DNA of 64,000 bases. Source: Ifrita kowaldi (Eukaryota > Chordata > Aves > Passeriformes > Cinclosomatidae). Positions 23,241-34,509 of this stretch are shown in pieces (positions within the stretch are counted from its first letter, which is position 1; every line of letters starts with the position of its first letter). A program made the translations under genes and the position numbers. Below the pieces are notes generated by a model, which did no database searches, had not been told where the DNA came from, and saw only the letters and a program-made list of their open reading frames with translations. Where the stretch lies: contig VZRS01001713.1 in NCBI GenBank assembly GCA_013398055.1, positions 339,448 to 403,447 on the forward strand, read 5' to 3'.

Positions 23241-25980
23241 TGCTGAACATCTGTAATAATCAGAAGGAAGCACACTTTTGCAGCAGAACCTGATACCATG
23301 AAGGAAGAAAAGCAGAGACCCTTCCATACTTGGGTTCACTTTTTTTTTTATCCCTTCTTGAATCAGTTTCAGTTGTTCCAGGGCAATTTTATCACCTCAT
23401 AAATTTTTGGTATTTTGTTCATGGTTAAAGTGTTTAAAATCATTAAATGAGAGAAACATATTTTCTTCTACTAATATGTGCCTTTTCCAAAGGCTCAAAA
23501 ATCAGAACTCAGTTAAAAGGATCCCCATTTTTTAGTTCACGGTCTTGTGCTGCCTGACTCATGTTCGATGTGTTACTGGCAGTGCTAACGTCTTAATTTG
23601 GCCGAGAGGAAAGAAAACGTGCCCAGAAATAGTCGCTGTGCCCCACCTACAGGCGAATCCATCATTCCCTGTAACGCTGAGGAACACGTGTAGGTCTCAC
23701 ATACTCTCTCCTGAGAAGGGGAGTAAAAGAAGGGACAGGCTCCAGCACTCCCAGCTTTGTTAGAAACTCCAGCGGAATACATCTACTGTGTTTTAAAGCT
23801 GTAGGTGCAAGGTGAGATATAACAGAGGGGTTTTTTGTCAGTCCCCAAACATTTTCCAAATGAGCATCGACAGTGGCTGTTACAGCAGGTACAACCCAAG
23901 CAACAGTACTGCCTACTTCTCTACGGCCAGATTATTTTCCGGAATAATTTGCATACCAGAGTTCAGGAATCTTTGCTGTAAATAAAACAGTTAACATAAA
24001 GAATTCTCAGTAAAAATCTATTAACTTCTCAACAGAAAAACATGTAACAGGTAAAGGAGCAAAGATGCTCTTCAGCTAATACTATTTGCTATAAATAAAT
24101 ATATTTTTATGCTTAGTGAAAAAATTTTTAGTTTGGAAGGGACCTCTGGTCATGGTCCGTATGACAGTTTTCTTTCTTCACAGATAACGGGGTATGGGAG
24201 GGATTTGTTTCTATAATCTTTGTCAGAATTGAAAAGTTTTGTTGTAGAGGTGTTGAGCAGCAACTTTTCCACCATATTATGTCACCAGATTATTGAGGCA
24301 GCAATTTTACTCCCATGAATGTCATAATCAGCATGGTTGGGGTTTGAAGGGACCTGTGGAGTTAGCTAAAAAGTCCCCAGCTAATTAACATGCACAAATC
24401 TGAGTGACCAAGTAAACAAAGAAGCAGCATCTAAAGCTACCAGCCAAACTACTGCTTATAGATGCTTCTAGATCCAAAACCCAGCCACTCTCTTCCATGA
24501 TCACCCACAAAAGAAACAAGGAAGTAATCAGAATGCGGTGGCAGCATTTCCGTAACAAAGATCGGTTTCTTAGAACTGATGACAGCCCTCTGACAGAGAC
24601 CAAATGATGGGAAGGAAAAAAGAAATTAAACTGTGTTTTTAACTCATTAAGTTTTAATAAAATGAAATAAAAACGGTCTGGAAAGGTTGGTGGCATGAGT
24701 AAGCACCAGAGTGGAGTGTGAACTAATCAGGTGTGTGCTGCTGGATGTGATATCAAAGAGCTGACAGTAAGATTGTCATAAGTGAGAGGAAATTCGTGAT
24801 TTTCACTGCATGAGAATTTGAATTCGATCCTTGCTGTCCATCTCACAGGGAAATTAGGATCAGGCAAGAGGGACAGCCCAGTTATCACCGTGCATCTCCA
24901 CTTCCATAACACAAAGTAAGAACAAAAAATGATGAAACCTATGAAACAAATGGCATACAAATAAAAATATAATTCATGAATAATAAATATTGCATAGTTT
25001 TCCAACCACAATTATAAAATAGTCTATTTTCTTTGCCATTTTAATTTAGTAAATTATTAATAGGATTCCATGTGCTAAGGAATAATCCCAGTTTATTATG
25101 TTTCAACATAACTCTCTTTTAAATAAATTTGAAATTCATGAGGGCAGAATGTACATAATGATTGACATCCACAATAATTCACATCAGTCTTTCCAGTAGC
25201 AGGGAATGCTGCTAGTACAGCTGTTACCTCCAAGTTCTGGGGAGCAGCTTTGCTACTTTTTCTCTAGTATTAGAAGCCTTAATAGTGAAAGTGAACTGTG
25301 TCGGTTTGGTTTTTACCAATATTTCACCAGCAGCTTCTCGCTCAAAACCAGGAGGATTATGTGCGTTCTGGAGATGGAATTAGTGCCACACAGCGCTGCT
25401 CGTTCACTGACAACCCATGCAACACGTGGGAAACTGACCCCTTCTCTTAGATGTCAATTACACAGAAACAGGAGATCCTGTTCCTTAGTACCTCTTCATT
25501 CATCAGGTTTTCTTCCAGCACACGTCTTAGTGACGCCTCAAAGTAAAATCTGCATTTGCCTCCTTCCAGGGATTTGGAGCCGCACTTCCTTGGACATTTG
25601 GCAGTGTTATCACCTGCGGTGCCGACTTAGTTCCTCACCGGAGGGCCTGTGTTTGGCACTGACTGCTACGGGCTTAGCTGGCAATTTAGCAGCTTTTACA
25701 CGGCACTTCCAAAACACAAAAATAAACGTTCAACAAATAGTTGAGGTTTAACACCTATTTTCCATTATTTTGCATTATTGGTGCGCCCGCTGGAGTCTTC
25801 ATGTCTCAACTATGTCGCAGTCCACTCCTGGCAGTGTGAGGTGCGGCTCTCCAGGGGATTGCTCAGCCGGGGCTGCTCCCGGGGGAGGCGCCTGAGGGCA
25901 GGGGCTGTGCTGAGCAGCGCAGTTAGAGCAGTGCCTCTGCTTTAGCCGGCATTCCTGCCATTCCCGCATATTCCCTGACC
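23241..25980. other. Intergenic DNA upstream of TMEM184C, no gene supported
   Basis: No conserved coding exon is seen. Two short stretches, near 24124-24165 and 24333-24360, carry GGAAGGGACCT- or GAAGGGACCTG-like motifs that resemble antisense CR1 3' ends. An open frame of 181 codons at 25206-25751 has no recognisable domain. Base composition rises to GC-rich from about 25800 as the TMEM184C CpG island begins. Confidence 0.55.
24124..24165 (-). mobile_element. Possible short CR1 3'-end remnant
   Basis: TTTGGAAGGGACCTCTGG followed by TCATGGTC resembles the antisense terminal segment of avian CR1 copies (TTGGAAGGGACCTCTGGAGG). It is only about 40 bp, so the call is weak. A similar remnant lies near 24333-24360. 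Confidence 0.4.
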
Positions 25981-25984
25981 GTAT

Positions 25985-26620
25985 TCCCTCAGCTCCAGCC
26001 GCACCGCGGGGCACAGCCCACTGCCGGCCGCGGGAGGGGTGCGGCTGGAGCACACCAACCCTCGGAGCGGGGGGGACAGGGCCGCACGGCTCCCCCTGCT
26101 CTCCCCGGTGGGCGGGGCAGCGGTGATGGGCAGGGCGAGGAGCCAATCAGCGCGGCCGGCGGGGCGGGGCGGGGCGGCCGGAAGCAGTGCCGGGCGGAAG
26201 CGCCGCGGGGGCGTGAGCGGGGCAGGGCAGGGCTGGGAGCGCCGGGGGGGGACGGGGCCGAGTCGGGATACGGAGCCGAGCGGGATACGGAGCTGAGGCG
26301 GCGGTCCCGCCGGTGATGCGCGCCCCGCAGGGGCTGCCGGCCCGCTGAGGTCGGTGCGAAGAGCGCTGGTGGCGGCGCCGCGGCCATGCCGTGCACCTGC
26401 GGGAACTGGCGGCGATGGATTCGGCCGCTCGTGGTGCTGCTCTACATCGTGGGGCTGCTGGTGGTGGTGCCGCTCTGCGTGTGGGAGCTGCAGAAGCTGG
26501 AGGTGAGGGGCGCGGCCGGGGCTGCTCCGCCGGGGCCGCTGGCAGCGGGCTCGGCCCCGGGCGGGATCCGGCGGGGAAATGCGTTACCTCATCGGCGTGT
26601 AACAGTATGGAAAGCGGGGG
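25985..26620 (+). promoter_or_regulatory. CpG-island promoter of TMEM184C
   Basis: A sharply GC- and CpG-rich block in AT-rich surroundings. It contains a CCAAT box at 26143-26147 (agccaatcag) and tandem GC boxes at 26161-26175 (GGGGCGGGGCGGGGC), about 210-240 bp upstream of the TMEM184C start codon. This arrangement is typical of a TATA-less housekeeping promoter with NF-Y and Sp1 sites. The transcription start, probably between about 26200 and 26300, is inferred. Confidence 0.8.
26386..26502 (+). CDS. TMEM184C: TMEM184C exon 1
   Basis: Residues 1-39, from the ATG at 26386 (context ggccATGC) to the donor gtgagg, phase 0. It encodes MPCTCGNWRRWIRP and the first hydrophobic segment ending WELQKLE. 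It lies inside the CpG island. Confidence 0.97.
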
Positions 26621-29600
26621 TGCCAACAGGATGGATCCAGGCTCTGCTCGGAGGTGCTGAGCAATAGGACAAGAGGCAATGGGCAGAAACTGATGCACGG
26701 GAAGTTCCACCTGAACATGAGGAAGAACTTCTTACTGTGCAGTGACCGCACACTGGAACTGATTGTCCAGAGAGGGTGTGGAGTTTTCCCCGCCAGAGAT
26801 ATTCAAGAACAGTCTGGACACAATCCAGTGCCATGTACTCTGGGATGACCCTGCTTGAGCAGGGAGGTTGGACCAGACGACCCACTGTGGTCCCCTCCAA
26901 CCTGACCCGTTCTGTGAATGGAGAGGCTGGAGAAGTGCCGTGGTGCTGCTAAAGCCCTAGTGAACTGCAAAGGAACAGGGCCCTGTTTGTTTCCCTTTCT
27001 GTTTCCATCATAGTTGGTGCTTGAACAGTTGGTACAATTCTGAAGAAATTCGAGTCAGCCAAGAGTCACAGAGTGACAGAATGGGTCAGGTTGGAGGGGA
27101 CCACAGTGGTTCATCTGCTCCAACCTTACTGCTCCAGCAGGGTCATCCCAGAGCACCTGGCACTGGATTGTGCCCGGATGGTTCTGGAGTATCTCCAGTG
27201 AGGGAGACTCCACACCCTCTCTGGCCAGTCTGTTCCTGTGTGTGGTCACCTCACAGTAAAGAAGTTCTTCCTCGTGTTCAGGTGGAATTTCCTGTGCATC
27301 AGTTCCTGCCCATTCCTCTTGTCCTACTGCTTGGCACCAAGAAGAGCCTGGCTCTCTCCATAAGTTCATCCAAGAACTTAGGTTTTGAAACTTAATAGTA
27401 ATGTTGGTGTTCATAAGGGTGTTTCTTTCTGATCAGGGAGAATTTAGTAGGACATCCCTACTGGTAGAGGCTCCTCTTCCATGCTGGTGGTACCATAACA
27501 GTGGTGTGTGAATTACACACATGTATGATTGCATTGCTTCTCTAACAAAAAGTAAAATTTTAGCCTTGAAATAAGCGTACTGCTCAATGTGATACAGGTC
27601 TGTGCCCCTGAAGGTAGGCTTTTTCAGGGTATAATTTTCAGGATTTAATGACAGTAAGATCTGTCTTGAATGTGTTAAAATTTTCAGGTTTGAGATCCTG
27701 TTCTGATGTATAATGCTTGTTCAGTATAATGGGTGTTTATAGCAAAGTCTATACCATTGAGTCTGAGACTTGTAGAGAAACTGATCAGAAGCAAAACTGG
27801 AATGCAACAGAAAACATAGGATGTTGATGTAAAGTAGGGGATTAGTGAAGAGATTCTCATCAAAAGAAACTGAGAAGAGTCTCTTATGTTTCTCAGGTTT
27901 TGGTATTTAGGATTTTTAGTTGTTTTTCAGAGAGCTTTGGTCGAAAATTTCAGCCCTATGTTTTAGCAGACGTGGTTTTATGTATATACATTCATATCTA
28001 TTTCAGTTTGTTAAATGAAATGAATTGATTATTAGTTGGAACTTGATTTTAAAGCTAAAAAGTCTTTAAATCCACAGGTTTTTAGAAACTTTATAATGCA
28101 GCACTGAATCAAGACAAGTTCCAGACCTAAAGCAAAGAATTTGTTGTGGGTTTCAGTAAATTCAGTACTGGGCTTTACTCTGTTTTTGTAGAATGTTTTG
28201 TGTACTTGAAGTACTTGAAAGTATTAAGACTGAAACTTTGATCTTGCAAGGTTGGAATTCATACCAAGGCATGGTTTATCGCTGGGATATTCCTACTGAT
28301 GACTATACCAATATCTCTCTGGGGGATACTACAACACTTAGTCCATTATACTCAACCTGAATTACAGAAACCAATAATAAGGTAATATTTCACGTTTTAC
28401 CTATGCTACAAATATTGGCTTTAATTCAGACTAAAACTACTTTTTCTAACATAAAAATGTTCTTTTGTTGTTGTAACAGGATTCTGTGGATGGTGCCGAT
28501 TTACAGTTTAGACAGTGTAAGTGTTTTCTTACTGTTAACAGCTCAATCAAATTCTGTTTGTTGTGGGAGTGAGGGAAAACAGTGTCACAGCAGAAACTGT
28601 GCTGCACGGAGGGTGGTAGTCCTAGAAACTTCTGGGCATTCCTGTTTATGGAGTATGTCAGAAGCATAGTTCTAGTCATACCGCGTTCTTCTTCTGGAGA
28701 TTTGGGGTTACTTTTGGTAACCTTTCTTAACCCTGTCCTTGAGTATCCTTTATGACAGATGTGGAAGGGGTTATGACAGGAACCTGCTTTTGGTCCTTCC
28801 ATCTTAATAGCAGAAGTAGAATCGAGGCTGATCCAAGAGCTGACTCAAAATTCAGAAATAATTCAGTGCTGTAGCTTCCTTACCCAAGTAAGGCTTACTA
28901 CTAAAATTCTTTCCCAAGTTATGTTTAGTGCTAAAATTATTCCTCTTTGCTTCAGGGGGCAAAGGATAATATCCTTTGCAGAGTGCAGCAGCAGTGTGAT
29001 ACTCAGAAACTGAGACCTGTGACAGTTGATCCACAACCACAGTTTCACTAAAAAAAAAAGAATCTTTTTGGTCTGAAACTCTGGTTGAGAGAGTTGTCTA
29101 CTACAGGTGGAACCTGAAGTTCTGTGTGTGTTTTTACAGAATGTTACTTGGTAGCTGTAGCATTGTTCTCCCCTTAGCCCAGTGCTCCCAGCCCTGTTTG
29201 ATCAGTGCCTGCCGGCTCATGAGCTTGCTGCACCAGTGTTGTCACTGGAATCCCTTTTGTCTTTCTTGCACGTAACCTCTTGTGTACCTCTCTTCTTGCA
29301 GTGGATAGCTTTGAAATACCCCAAGATTGCAATATATGTGGATACATGTCGAGAATGCTATGAAGCTTATGTCATCTATAACTTTATGGTTTTTCTTTCA
29401 AATTACTTAACCAACCGGTACCCAAACCTCGTGTTAATAATAGAAGCGAAAGATCAGCAGAGGCATCTGCCCCCTCTCTGTTGCTGTCCGTCGTGGGCTA
29501 TGGGAGAGTGAGTATATGATGACATCTTCAAGCTTTAGGCTGTCTAGGCAGATCCAAACATTTTGTTTGCATATTTAGCAGCATAACTTTTGCTGCTTGA

Positions 29601-32600
29601 CAGAGTCAGTTCATGGTTTCTACGTGTTTGATCAGCTGCGAACCTCTGCTGAAAGCAGCTGTGGATGTGTGACCATCAAGCTGTAAAACATCCTGTGAAT
29701 TGGACTTAGTTACTAACATGCATTGATTGACTCAGGGCATGCTGAAGGAAACTTTCTTATTTTTGGAAAATATTAAAAAAAGGTCTCCTGGAATGTGCTT
29801 CTTTTGTTATCATAAAATATTTGCCAAAAACCTCTTGTGGAATTGGGAGTAGACCTGATAGCCTATTGTTTTTACTTCAGGTGAAGAGAAGGTGAAAGGC
29901 CTTATGCACCTAAACTGTTTATTTCTTAATGCTCAAACTGATAAAATCTCTCTGTCTTAGGGGATTTTGATAAAGCTGTTTGGGGTGAGGGGGAGGGAAG
30001 GTGGGCTTCAGTGATCACAGCTTCTTTATACAGTTTGCCATAGTGGGCAAAGAGCTTTGGTTCTCTTAAGTGTTTAGGGCAATTATGATTTTTAAGTCTC
30101 TTGCATTTAGAGTCATAGTTTTCCTTAAATCTTCAAACACAGCAAAAATTACATTCTCTTTGTTTAGCCCAGCCAGAAGTTTTTCATGGCTAAAATAAGT
30201 GAGTCATTGAGTATTTCCTGTAATGTGTCTGTAAAAATCCAGCTCTTTTGTGTATTTGTACACACCATATACTGTAACACCTGAAGTCCTGGATGCAGAA
30301 GTTGAAATTACCATGAAATAAAAATTTACCTTAGTGAATCTGCTGAGAATAGGAATCTTCCATAACTGAATTGTATTTAAATCCTTGTACAATGAATTTT
30401 CTGTTTCTCTTTCAGAGTTTTATTATTTAGATGTAAACTGGGTGTTTTGCAGTACACTGTTGTCAGACCATTTACTACCATCATTGCTTTGTAAGTACAC
30501 TGATAAACAATTAATATTGGTCTTCAGGATGTAATTCTGAGTAACACTGGAGAGAATTTTCATGCCCTTTGTATTGAATCAAGGCAGTTTGAAAGCAGAC
30601 TGGTGTTACATGCTAAATGGGTCCCAACAATTTGAATCAACCTATGATTTCTTTATGACTTCTCTGTAGCAAATGACTGTTCGCAGAATTGAAATAATAA
30701 ATACTTAATGCCAGCTTCTATGTAATCAGTGGGATAGAATGTGAAGTACTGTTGGGGTGGGAAACACATTTTTATGATCTCTTAATTTTTAGATTATTTT
30801 TGCTCTTCATTTTTTTCATTGACTTCAACAATTGAGTGTTTTTAAAGACAGGTCTCATGTAATCTTTAAAATTTTATTAAACTCTGCATGTGACAAGCTT
30901 GACTGTGTGCCTTCATACTGTCATATAGCTTGTGGTTTAAAGGAATAGTAGGCAGTAATGCATGCTGATACTGAAAGCCTAATTTCATGAGCTTTGCATT
31001 GATGGTCATTACTGTTAATTCTGTGGGACTGTGGAAGAAGTTGCTACTCACAGTGAATATCCATATAAATATTTCTATATTTTATATATATATATATGCT
31101 GTTGTAAACTGATTCTTGTGCAGGCCCCCAGTGCCCATATTTGAGTACCGGAAGAGGTTTTGAATTCTAAGAGTTGATTGATATAATGAAGATGTAGCAC
31201 TTGAGGGAAGTGATCTGTTCCTCCATAGTGATTAACTCTAAAAATTCTTCCAGAATTTGTGAACTAGTGGGAGTGTATGATGAAGGAAACTTCAGCTTCA
31301 ACAATGCATGGACTTACTTGGTTATACTTAACAACATGTCACAACTAGTGAGTATCAGGAGTATCTCTTTCTGCTCTTTGAAGTCATCAGTATTATGTGA
31401 ATCTTCTACATGAACTGTTGGCAGTGATTGTGTTAATGTCTGGTAATTCTTACAGGTAGAATATTTTCCATTGTAAGTCAAAATTGCTGTCTGTTAAATA
31501 TTATATATGAAAAATGCTGGAAAAACAGATAATCTAAAACTTACATTATTTTTACTATGAACCTCCATGAAGCAAGCATCTTTCTACCCCAGATTATTTG
31601 ATGGGTGAGGTGGTATGGCCCAGGCATTAGAGTTGCAGACTTGCCCCTCTCTGGAAGAGATGACTCCACTTGCCCCCACAGCTTCCTCCTAGCACACATA
31701 CAAAGAATCAGTATGTTAAAAATTCTGTGTTAAAAAGCTGGTGATAAGATCCACAGGAAAAAATGAAAATGGTGTGTGCAGAGCTGAGATTCTGGCCTGC
31801 CCAACACCTTTTCAGCTGTCAGATAATGTCAGGGTAAGATGTCAGCCCCTAAAATTGAGAGTTTAATTTTGGAGTCAGTGGATTGGTTTTACTTCTCTTG
31901 CCAACAGCAGCAGGAGTCAGAACAGCATGACAACTGGGATCATTTGGAAATTCTGTCCTCCTCTTACTGCCACCCCTGTGTTTGATGGGGGACTGTTACA
32001 GAAGGAGCTGTAATTGCTTTCTGCTCTGACAATAATCCCAGCAGCAGCACGAACTTCTGTGTCCTGGTTGAAATGATGGGAATTTCAGGAATTTAAAAAA
32101 AGTGCTTTAAAATAGAAAGGCAAAGATTCCATAAATCCAAAGTCTCTTTTTTTAAAACAGAGATAGCATTTGAAGGTTGTACCATACTGTGATACTTATT
32201 TTAGCTGTAGAGATGGTGTAAAACAACTCCCTCACAAAATAAACAAGGGATTTGAAAGCTTTCATTCATTTTCTTTTCCTTGTCAGTTTGCCATGTATTG
32301 TCTGGTGCTGTTTTATAAAGTACTGCGTGAGGAACTGAACCCTATCCAGCCTGTTGGCAAGTTCCTTTGTGTGAAGATGGTAGTTTTTGTTTCTTTCTGG
32401 TAAGTGAATTATTTACACATTGCTTCTTGCTCTCGGGGTGGATCGTAAAAGAGCTAAAAAGGCTGGATTTGTTAGTGAGGTTAGAAGCCTTAAAAAATCT
32501 ACCCATAATCTTAGTGAGCTGCAGTGAGGGGAAGAGGGTACAGTGTGTTGGACAGAGCAGTCTCGTTCACTTAAGATTATTTTTTAGACTTGCTCTTTTG

Positions 32601-34509
32601 TAAGGTGATTCTCAAGAACATAACTTATTTTAGAATCTTCACTTGCAGTTGTTTCAAAACTAAACTTTGTTTTTCCTTTTTAAAGTAAAAAACCCTACTT
32701 TTTCAAAATAAGTTAACTGTAAGTTAAATAAAAATTGCTGTTTAAGCCTTGCTCACACTTAGCTGCTAATGAGGGAGAGTATTTGACTACCAGAGCATTA
32801 CTCTCTGAGCTGCAGCAATACCCTGAAAGAGAAACAACCTGTTCTAATGACTCACTGGAACAACAAACTCCCCTTTGGTTGTTTCTCTGTTGGTTCTGTT
32901 GGTCTTTAGGGTCATGGATGAAATCTCTTGTTGTTTCCTCCTCTTAAAATCCCAGTATATAAACAGAAAGGTTTTTTGTAAGATTCTTCCTATGTATACC
33001 TATGACCAGATTTGCTTGCAGATTTTTGGCACTACTGTTACAATTCTAACACAAATACTTCTTCTAATAAATTATCTTTATAGGCAAGCTGTGCTCATTG
33101 CATTGCTGGTGAAAGTTGGTGTTATTTCTGAGAAACACACCTGGGATTGGCAAAGTGTGGAAGCTGTGGCTACAGGCTTACAGGTGGGAGCAGATGGTTA
33201 TTTTTGGGCAGGAATGGTTATATGTAAGATGACATAGCTGATCTCAACGAAACATTATCATACTGTAATTAACACAGGCTTGATTAATACTGATTTATTC
33301 TAAGCTGGGCTAAGTTTCAGCCAACGAGCCCATGTGAGTTCTATGCTCAGCACTTCTATATCCATGTATTGGGCAGAAGGAATGTGCCCCAGTGAAATAT
33401 GTCTGGATAGCCTTGCATTTCTTCTTGCAGGTATTCATTGTAGTGCTGCTGCTTGTTAAAAATCTGTTTAAAGCAAATCCTGTATGTATGGCTCTCTGAA
33501 GGCTGCCAAGAATATCCTGGTGGAAAAGTGGCCAGTCAGTGTCCCAGGGTATTTGTAGCCTTCTAGTTATAGAAGAAACCCAGAACTGTAGTTATGAATG
33601 ATTAAGTCAGTGTCTCTGTCATTGCAGGATTTTATCATTTGTGTGGAGATGTTTCTGGCTGCTATTGCACATCACTACAGTTTTTCCTATAAACCTTATG
33701 TTCAAGAAGCTGAAGAAGGCTCATGCTTTGACTCCTTCCTTGCAATGTGGGATATTTCTGATCTAAGGGCAGATATATCCGAACAGGTTCGAAATGTTGG
33801 TAAGTAAGACAAGATTTGTACAATTTATCAACAGCATCTGTACTTCCAGCTTCATGTCACACTATTGGCCACCTTTATAGTAGCCTGAAAACATTCTATT
33901 ACCAAATCAGTGGCAGATGCATCCCTAGAAGATTTCATGGTTTATCTGGCACTTTGCTCTTTCCAGAATTCCTGACTGACTTAGAGTCTAGTTTTTAATT
34001 TTTCTTTTAAAAAGAAAAGGTTAGGTAAGTAATGTACTTTGTTTTTCTCTTAAATGGAAAGACATCCTTTTATTTATTAAAACTAGCAATGCCCATGGAA
34101 AACCAACACAAAACAAAGACTTATCTTCTAATTTAACATGACTGCTTTAGAGTTGACGTGTTCAAAGACTGGTGTTTGAAGGATTAAATAATCTTTTCAT
34201 TTTTGCTTAATTCTAGGAAGGACAGTTTTGGGCCAGCCAAGGAAAATGTTTTTTGCTGAGGATCAGGAACAAAATGAGCATACAAGTTTACTGTCTTCAT
34301 CTACTCAAGACCCAATTTCTGATGCTTCTTCAATGCCATCTTCACCCATGGGTCACTATCAGGGGTTTGGACACACTGTGACCCCTCTCACAACACCAAC
34401 GACAGCCCCTGCAGTCGATGGGATTTTTAACCCTTCTGCCAGTCAGGATGCTGAGGAATCACCTGAACTAGAGAACAACTTAGCAGAGAAAGCTTTGGAT
34501 AAAAGTTAA
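26386..34509 (+). CDS. TMEM184C: Transmembrane protein 184C, complete (10 exons, 445 aa)
   Basis: This multi-pass membrane protein belongs to the TMEM184 / OST-alpha-like (organic solute transporter alpha) family. Its molecular function is poorly defined; the human gene, also called TMEM34, has been reported as a growth suppressor. Exons are 26386-26502, 28251-28381, 28480-28516, 29302-29507, 30416-30490, 31254-31347, 32287-32399, 33084-33183, 33628-33799 and 34217-34509. All junctions are GT-AG and the phases fit, giving 445 codons plus stop against 438 in human. The start MPCTCGNWRRWIRP aligns with the human N-terminus. Conserved blocks include WELQKLE, ILWMVPIYSLDSW, YVDTCRECYEAYVIYNF, LCCCPSWAMGE, GNFSFNNAWTYL, PVGKFLCVK and GVISEKHTW. 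About seven hydrophobic segments precede a cytosolic Ser/Pro-rich tail (HTSLLSS, MGHYQGFGHTVTP). Confidence 0.97.
26655..26935 (+). mobile_element. CR1 LINE 3' fragment, sense, in TMEM184C intron 1
   Basis: This copy contains AATAGGACAAGAGGCAATGG, GAACATGAGGAAGAACTTCT, CAGAGAGGGTGTGGAGT, and the terminal CTGTGGTCCCCTCCAACC followed by TGTGAATGG. It is a 5'-truncated CR1 on the plus strand. It forms an inverted pair with the copy at 27066-27350. Confidence 0.9.
27066..27350 (-). mobile_element. CR1 LINE 3' fragment, antisense, in TMEM184C intron 1
   Basis: This is the reverse complement of the same CR1 region: it starts GACAGAATGGGTCAGGTTGG and runs through CCAGTGAGGGAGACTCC to the TTGTCCTACTGCTT segment. 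It belongs to the same or a close subfamily as the copy 130 bp upstream, and the two 3' ends face each other. Confidence 0.9.
28251..28381 (+). CDS. TMEM184C: TMEM184C exon 2
   Basis: The acceptor is tgcaag and the donor gtaata. It encodes VGIHTKAWFIAGIF, a membrane segment with ISLWGILQHLVHYTQPELQ, and KPII, with an arginine codon split into exon 3. Confidence 0.96.
28480..28516 (+). CDS. TMEM184C: TMEM184C exon 3 (37-nt micro-sized exon)
   Basis: The acceptor is aacag and the donor gtaagt. It encodes only ILWMVPIYSLDS plus the split arginine. The phases on both sides fit and the peptide is invariant in the family, so this very short exon is secure. Confidence 0.95.
29302..29507 (+). CDS. 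TMEM184C: TMEM184C exon 4
   Basis: The acceptor is ttgcag and the donor gtgagt. It carries the most conserved core: WIALKYP, YVDTCRECYEAYVIYNF, NYLTNRYPNLVLI, and the cysteine-rich LCCCPSWAMGE, possibly lipidated (inference). Confidence 0.97.
30416..30490 (+). CDS. TMEM184C: TMEM184C exon 5
   Basis: A 75-nt exon with acceptor tttcag and donor gtaagt. It encodes VLLFRCKLGVLQYTVVRPF and TTIIA, a membrane-proximal segment followed by the start of a helix. Confidence 0.96.
31077..31098 (+). repeat. TA dinucleotide microsatellite in TMEM184C intron 5
   Basis: A short run of alternating TA following an ATTTTATA stretch. It is a minor low-complexity site. Confidence 0.75.
31254..31347 (+). CDS. 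TMEM184C: TMEM184C exon 6
   Basis: A 94-nt exon with acceptor ttccag and donor gtgagt. It encodes ICELVGVYDEGNFSFNNAW and TYLVILNNMSQL, a luminal loop and the next membrane helix. Confidence 0.96.
32287..32399 (+). CDS. TMEM184C: TMEM184C exon 7
   Basis: The acceptor is tgtcag. The donor is gtaagt at 32400, in the middle of a tryptophan codon. It encodes FAMYCLVLFYKVLREELNPI, then QPVGKFLCVK and MVVFVSF. Confidence 0.96.
33084..33183 (+). CDS. TMEM184C: TMEM184C exon 8
   Basis: The acceptor is ttatag and the donor gtggga. It encodes QAVLIALLVKVGVISEKHTW followed by EAVATGLQ, phase 0 at the end. Confidence 0.96.
33628..33799 (+). CDS. TMEM184C: TMEM184C exon 9
   Basis: The acceptor is ttgcag and the donor gtaagt. 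It encodes DFIICVEMFLAAIAHHYSFS, the last membrane helix, then YKPYVQEAEEGSCFDSF and the start of the cytosolic tail. Confidence 0.96.
34217..34509 (+). CDS. TMEM184C: TMEM184C exon 10: cytosolic tail and stop
   Basis: The acceptor is ttctag and the TAA stop is at 34507-34509. It encodes a Ser/Thr/Pro-rich tail with EQNEHTSLLSS and SPMGHYQGFGHTVTP, conserved with human. The last 30 or so residues diverge. Confidence 0.96.

Noticed and set aside
26147..26710. 187-codon minus-strand frame over the TMEM184C promoter
   Set aside because: Pro/Ala/Arg-rich translation typical of the non-coding strand of a CpG island; overlaps a verified exon on the other strand.
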